From positions 1 through 8,793 of the forward strand of contig JAUUZS010000142.1 of NCBI GenBank assembly GCA_030589835.1: a stretch of DNA of 8,793 nt. Direction: 5' to 3'. Positions 7,489-8,793 of this stretch are shown here, piece after piece. The stretch's first letter is position 1; each line of letters starts with the position of its first letter. This stretch comes from Cyclobacteriaceae bacterium (GTDB lineage Bacteria; Bacteroidota; Bacteroidia; Cytophagales; Cyclobacteriaceae). A model generated the notes under the pieces. It did not search any database. It worked only from the letters and a program-made list of their open reading frames with translations, and was not told the origin of the DNA. A program made the position numbers and the translations under genes.

Positions 7489-7491
7489 TTA
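7486..7491 (-). promoter_or_regulatory. TAAATG junction of murE and mraY (zero gap)
   Basis: The murE stop TAA is followed at once by the mraY ATG. This is the place where E. coli carries murF; here nothing separates the two genes. Coupled translation is likely but not proven by the sequence. Confidence 0.8.
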
Positions 7492-8793
7492 ATCTTGATC
7501 CGTTTTATTGTTCGACATAAGTTTTTCCAGCTCAAGCAATATTTTTCTGTCGCTGAAATCCTTTCTTTCACCTTTTACTTCCTGATATTGCTCATGACCT
7601 TTTCCGGCAATCAGAATAATATCATTATCATTAGATAAGGCCAATGCAGTCTTTATCGCTTCTTTTCTGTCAACAACAGTAAGTGTCTTTTTGAAATCTG
7701 AAGCCCTTACCCCACGTTTCATATCTTCAATAATTGCTTCAGGTTCTTCATCCCTTGGATTGTCAGAAGTGAGAATTACCCTGTTGCTCATCTTACAAGC
7801 GATATCTGCCATGAGGGGTCTTTTTTCTTTATCACGATTGCCTCCACACCCTATCACGGTGATCACTTGTTCGTTTCTAGTGCGCACATTCGTAATGGTT
7901 TTTAACACATTATCCAGTGCATCAGGTGTGTGGGCATAATCGATAACTGCAGTAATATTTCTTTTTAGCTTGATGCATTCAAACCTTCCCTGCACAGGTT
8001 CCATTGCGGATAGTGCCACCAGAACTTCTTCCGGGTCTTCGCCCAGCAGTACAGCAACACTATACGAGGCAAGCAGATTGTAGGCATTGAAATCACCTAT
8101 TAGCTTGAACCATATTTTGAAATTATCAATATCCAATTCCAAACCTTGAAGTGAATTAGAAATAATTTTGGCTTTGAAACCGGCCATTGACTTAAGCCCA
8201 AATGTTCGCTTTTCAGCTTTGGTATTTTGAAGCATTATTTTGCCTCTTTTGTCATCTGAGTTTACTAGTGCGAAAGCACCGGATTTCAGATTGTCGAACA
8301 GTTTCTTTTTTGATTTTATATAGTTTTTAAAAGTTAGGTGATAATCCAGATGATCATGGGTGATGTTGGTGAAAACCGCCATGTCAAAGTTTAGCCCTGA
8401 AATTCTATTTTGGTCAATGGCATGACTACTCACCTCCATAAAGCAATGTGTGCAATCAGCATCCACCATCTTTTTTAATAAACGATTAATTTGCAAGGCA
8501 TCTCCAGTGGTATGGGTCGAAGGCAATTCATCGTCATTTATCTTGTTGAGGATGGTGGACAGCAAGCCAACATGGTACCCCAGTTTTCTAAAAAGGTCAT
8601 AAAGCAAGAAAACGGTGGTGGTCTTTCCATTGGTACCGGTGACGCCGTTTAGTATGAGTTTTGAAGAGGGGTTTTCATAATAATTAGAGGCGATAATGCC
8701 TAAAGCTACCGACGAATCATCAGTTTGCACCATCGTAACCTTTTCTGATGGCCCAATGTCATGTTGACCAATAATTGCCGAAGCGCCTTGGTC
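7489..8793 (-). CDS. murE: UDP-MurNAc-L-Ala-D-Glu--meso-2,6-diaminopimelate ligase MurE (N-terminus beyond the window)
   Basis: MurE adds the third stem-peptide residue to UDP-MurNAc-L-Ala-D-Glu in the cytoplasm. The frame stays open to the right edge: 434 residues are visible, and by comparison with E. coli (495) about 50-60 N-terminal residues are missing. The Met at 8733-8731 is internal, because the 20 codons before it (with a DQGASAII block typical of the family's first domain) continue in frame. Motifs, numbered in the visible part: P-loop GTNGKTTT (53-60), STHTTGD (92-98), VSSHAIDQNR (121-130), NITHDHLDYH (143-152), the YIKSKKKLF stretch whose Lys162 fits the carbamylated lysine, DYAHTPDAL (285-293), GCGGNRDKEKRP (315-326), DNPR (344-347) and GKGHEQYQ (397-404). 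DNPR is the known marker of meso-DAP rather than L-Lys specificity. The stop TAA touches the mraY ATG. murF does not follow, unlike in E. coli. Confidence 0.97.
   Translation of the reverse strand, partial: DQGASAIIGQHDIGPSEKVTMVQTDDSSVALGIIASNYYENPSSKLILNGVTGTNGKTTTVFLLYDLFRKLGYHVGLLSTILNKINDDELPSTHTTGDALQINRLLKKMVDADCTHCFMEVSSHAIDQNRISGLNFDMAVFTNITHDHLDYHLTFKNYIKSKKKLFDNLKSGAFALVNSDDKRGKIMLQNTKAEKRTFGLKSMAGFKAKIISNSLQGLELDIDNFKIWFKLIGDFNAYNLLASYSVAVLLGEDPEEVLVALSAMEPVQGRFECIKLKRNITAVIDYAHTPDALDNVLKTITNVRTRNEQVITVIGCGGNRDKEKRPLMADIACKMSNRVILTSDNPRDEEPEAIIEDMKRGVRASDFKKTLTVVDRKEAIKTALALSNDNDIILIAGKGHEQYQEVKGERKDFSDRKILLELEKLMSNNKTDQD

Noticed and set aside
7489..8733. murE beginning at the ATG at 8733.
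   Set aside because: The frame continues open for 20 more codons to the window edge with a conserved MurE block, and that Met lies well inside domain 1. The gene is truncated by the window, not short.
1..8793. A novel defence, mobile or biosynthetic system hidden in the window.
   Set aside because: Every part of the window is taken up by standard dcw genes with intact motifs. There are no unassigned genes, composition shifts, integrase-like frames or repeat arrays.

Overview
The window is one uninterrupted stretch of the division and cell wall (dcw) cluster, all on the minus strand. Read in the direction of transcription (high to low coordinates) the order is murE (5' end cut off by the window edge), mraY, murD, ftsW, murG, murC, ftsQ, ftsA (3' end cut off). 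Every base lies in a gene or in a gap of at most 16 nt, so no stretch of 300 bases lacks a gene. I see no RNA genes, mobile elements, CRISPR, attachment sites or terminators.

The organism is most likely a member of Bacteroidota, perhaps Cytophagales-like. The evidence is: AT-rich sequence (about 40% G+C by eye); almost no Shine-Dalgarno sequences; murE followed directly by mraY with no murF; murC followed directly by ftsQ with no murB or ddl; a MurD that begins with a GGGESGIG nucleotide loop; and a MraY about 40 residues longer than the E. coli enzyme, with the extra length in one extracytoplasmic loop. MurE carries the DNPR motif of meso-diaminopimelate-adding enzymes, which points to a Gram-negative type A1-gamma peptidoglycan. 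Assignment below phylum level is inference.

The genes form a single pathway. MurC, MurD and MurE are paralogous ATP-dependent ligases that add L-Ala, D-Glu and meso-DAP to UDP-MurNAc. MraY moves the finished MurNAc-pentapeptide to undecaprenyl phosphate (lipid I). MurG adds GlcNAc (lipid II). FtsW polymerises lipid II into septal glycan. FtsQ is the divisome scaffold, and FtsA tethers and acts with FtsZ, whose gene would be expected just beyond the left edge. MurF, which adds D-Ala-D-Ala, and Ddl must be encoded elsewhere.

The genes are packed very tightly: three 4-nt stop/start overlaps, one zero-gap junction, and gaps of 8, 10 and 16 nt. This predicts one polycistronic transcript with coupled translation. 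The most distinctive local detail is that two consecutive genes, murG and murC, appear to start with TTG. In murC's case the start overlaps the murG stop as TTGA. I found no previously undescribed system here; the region is a well-conserved core locus, and the findings are modest.
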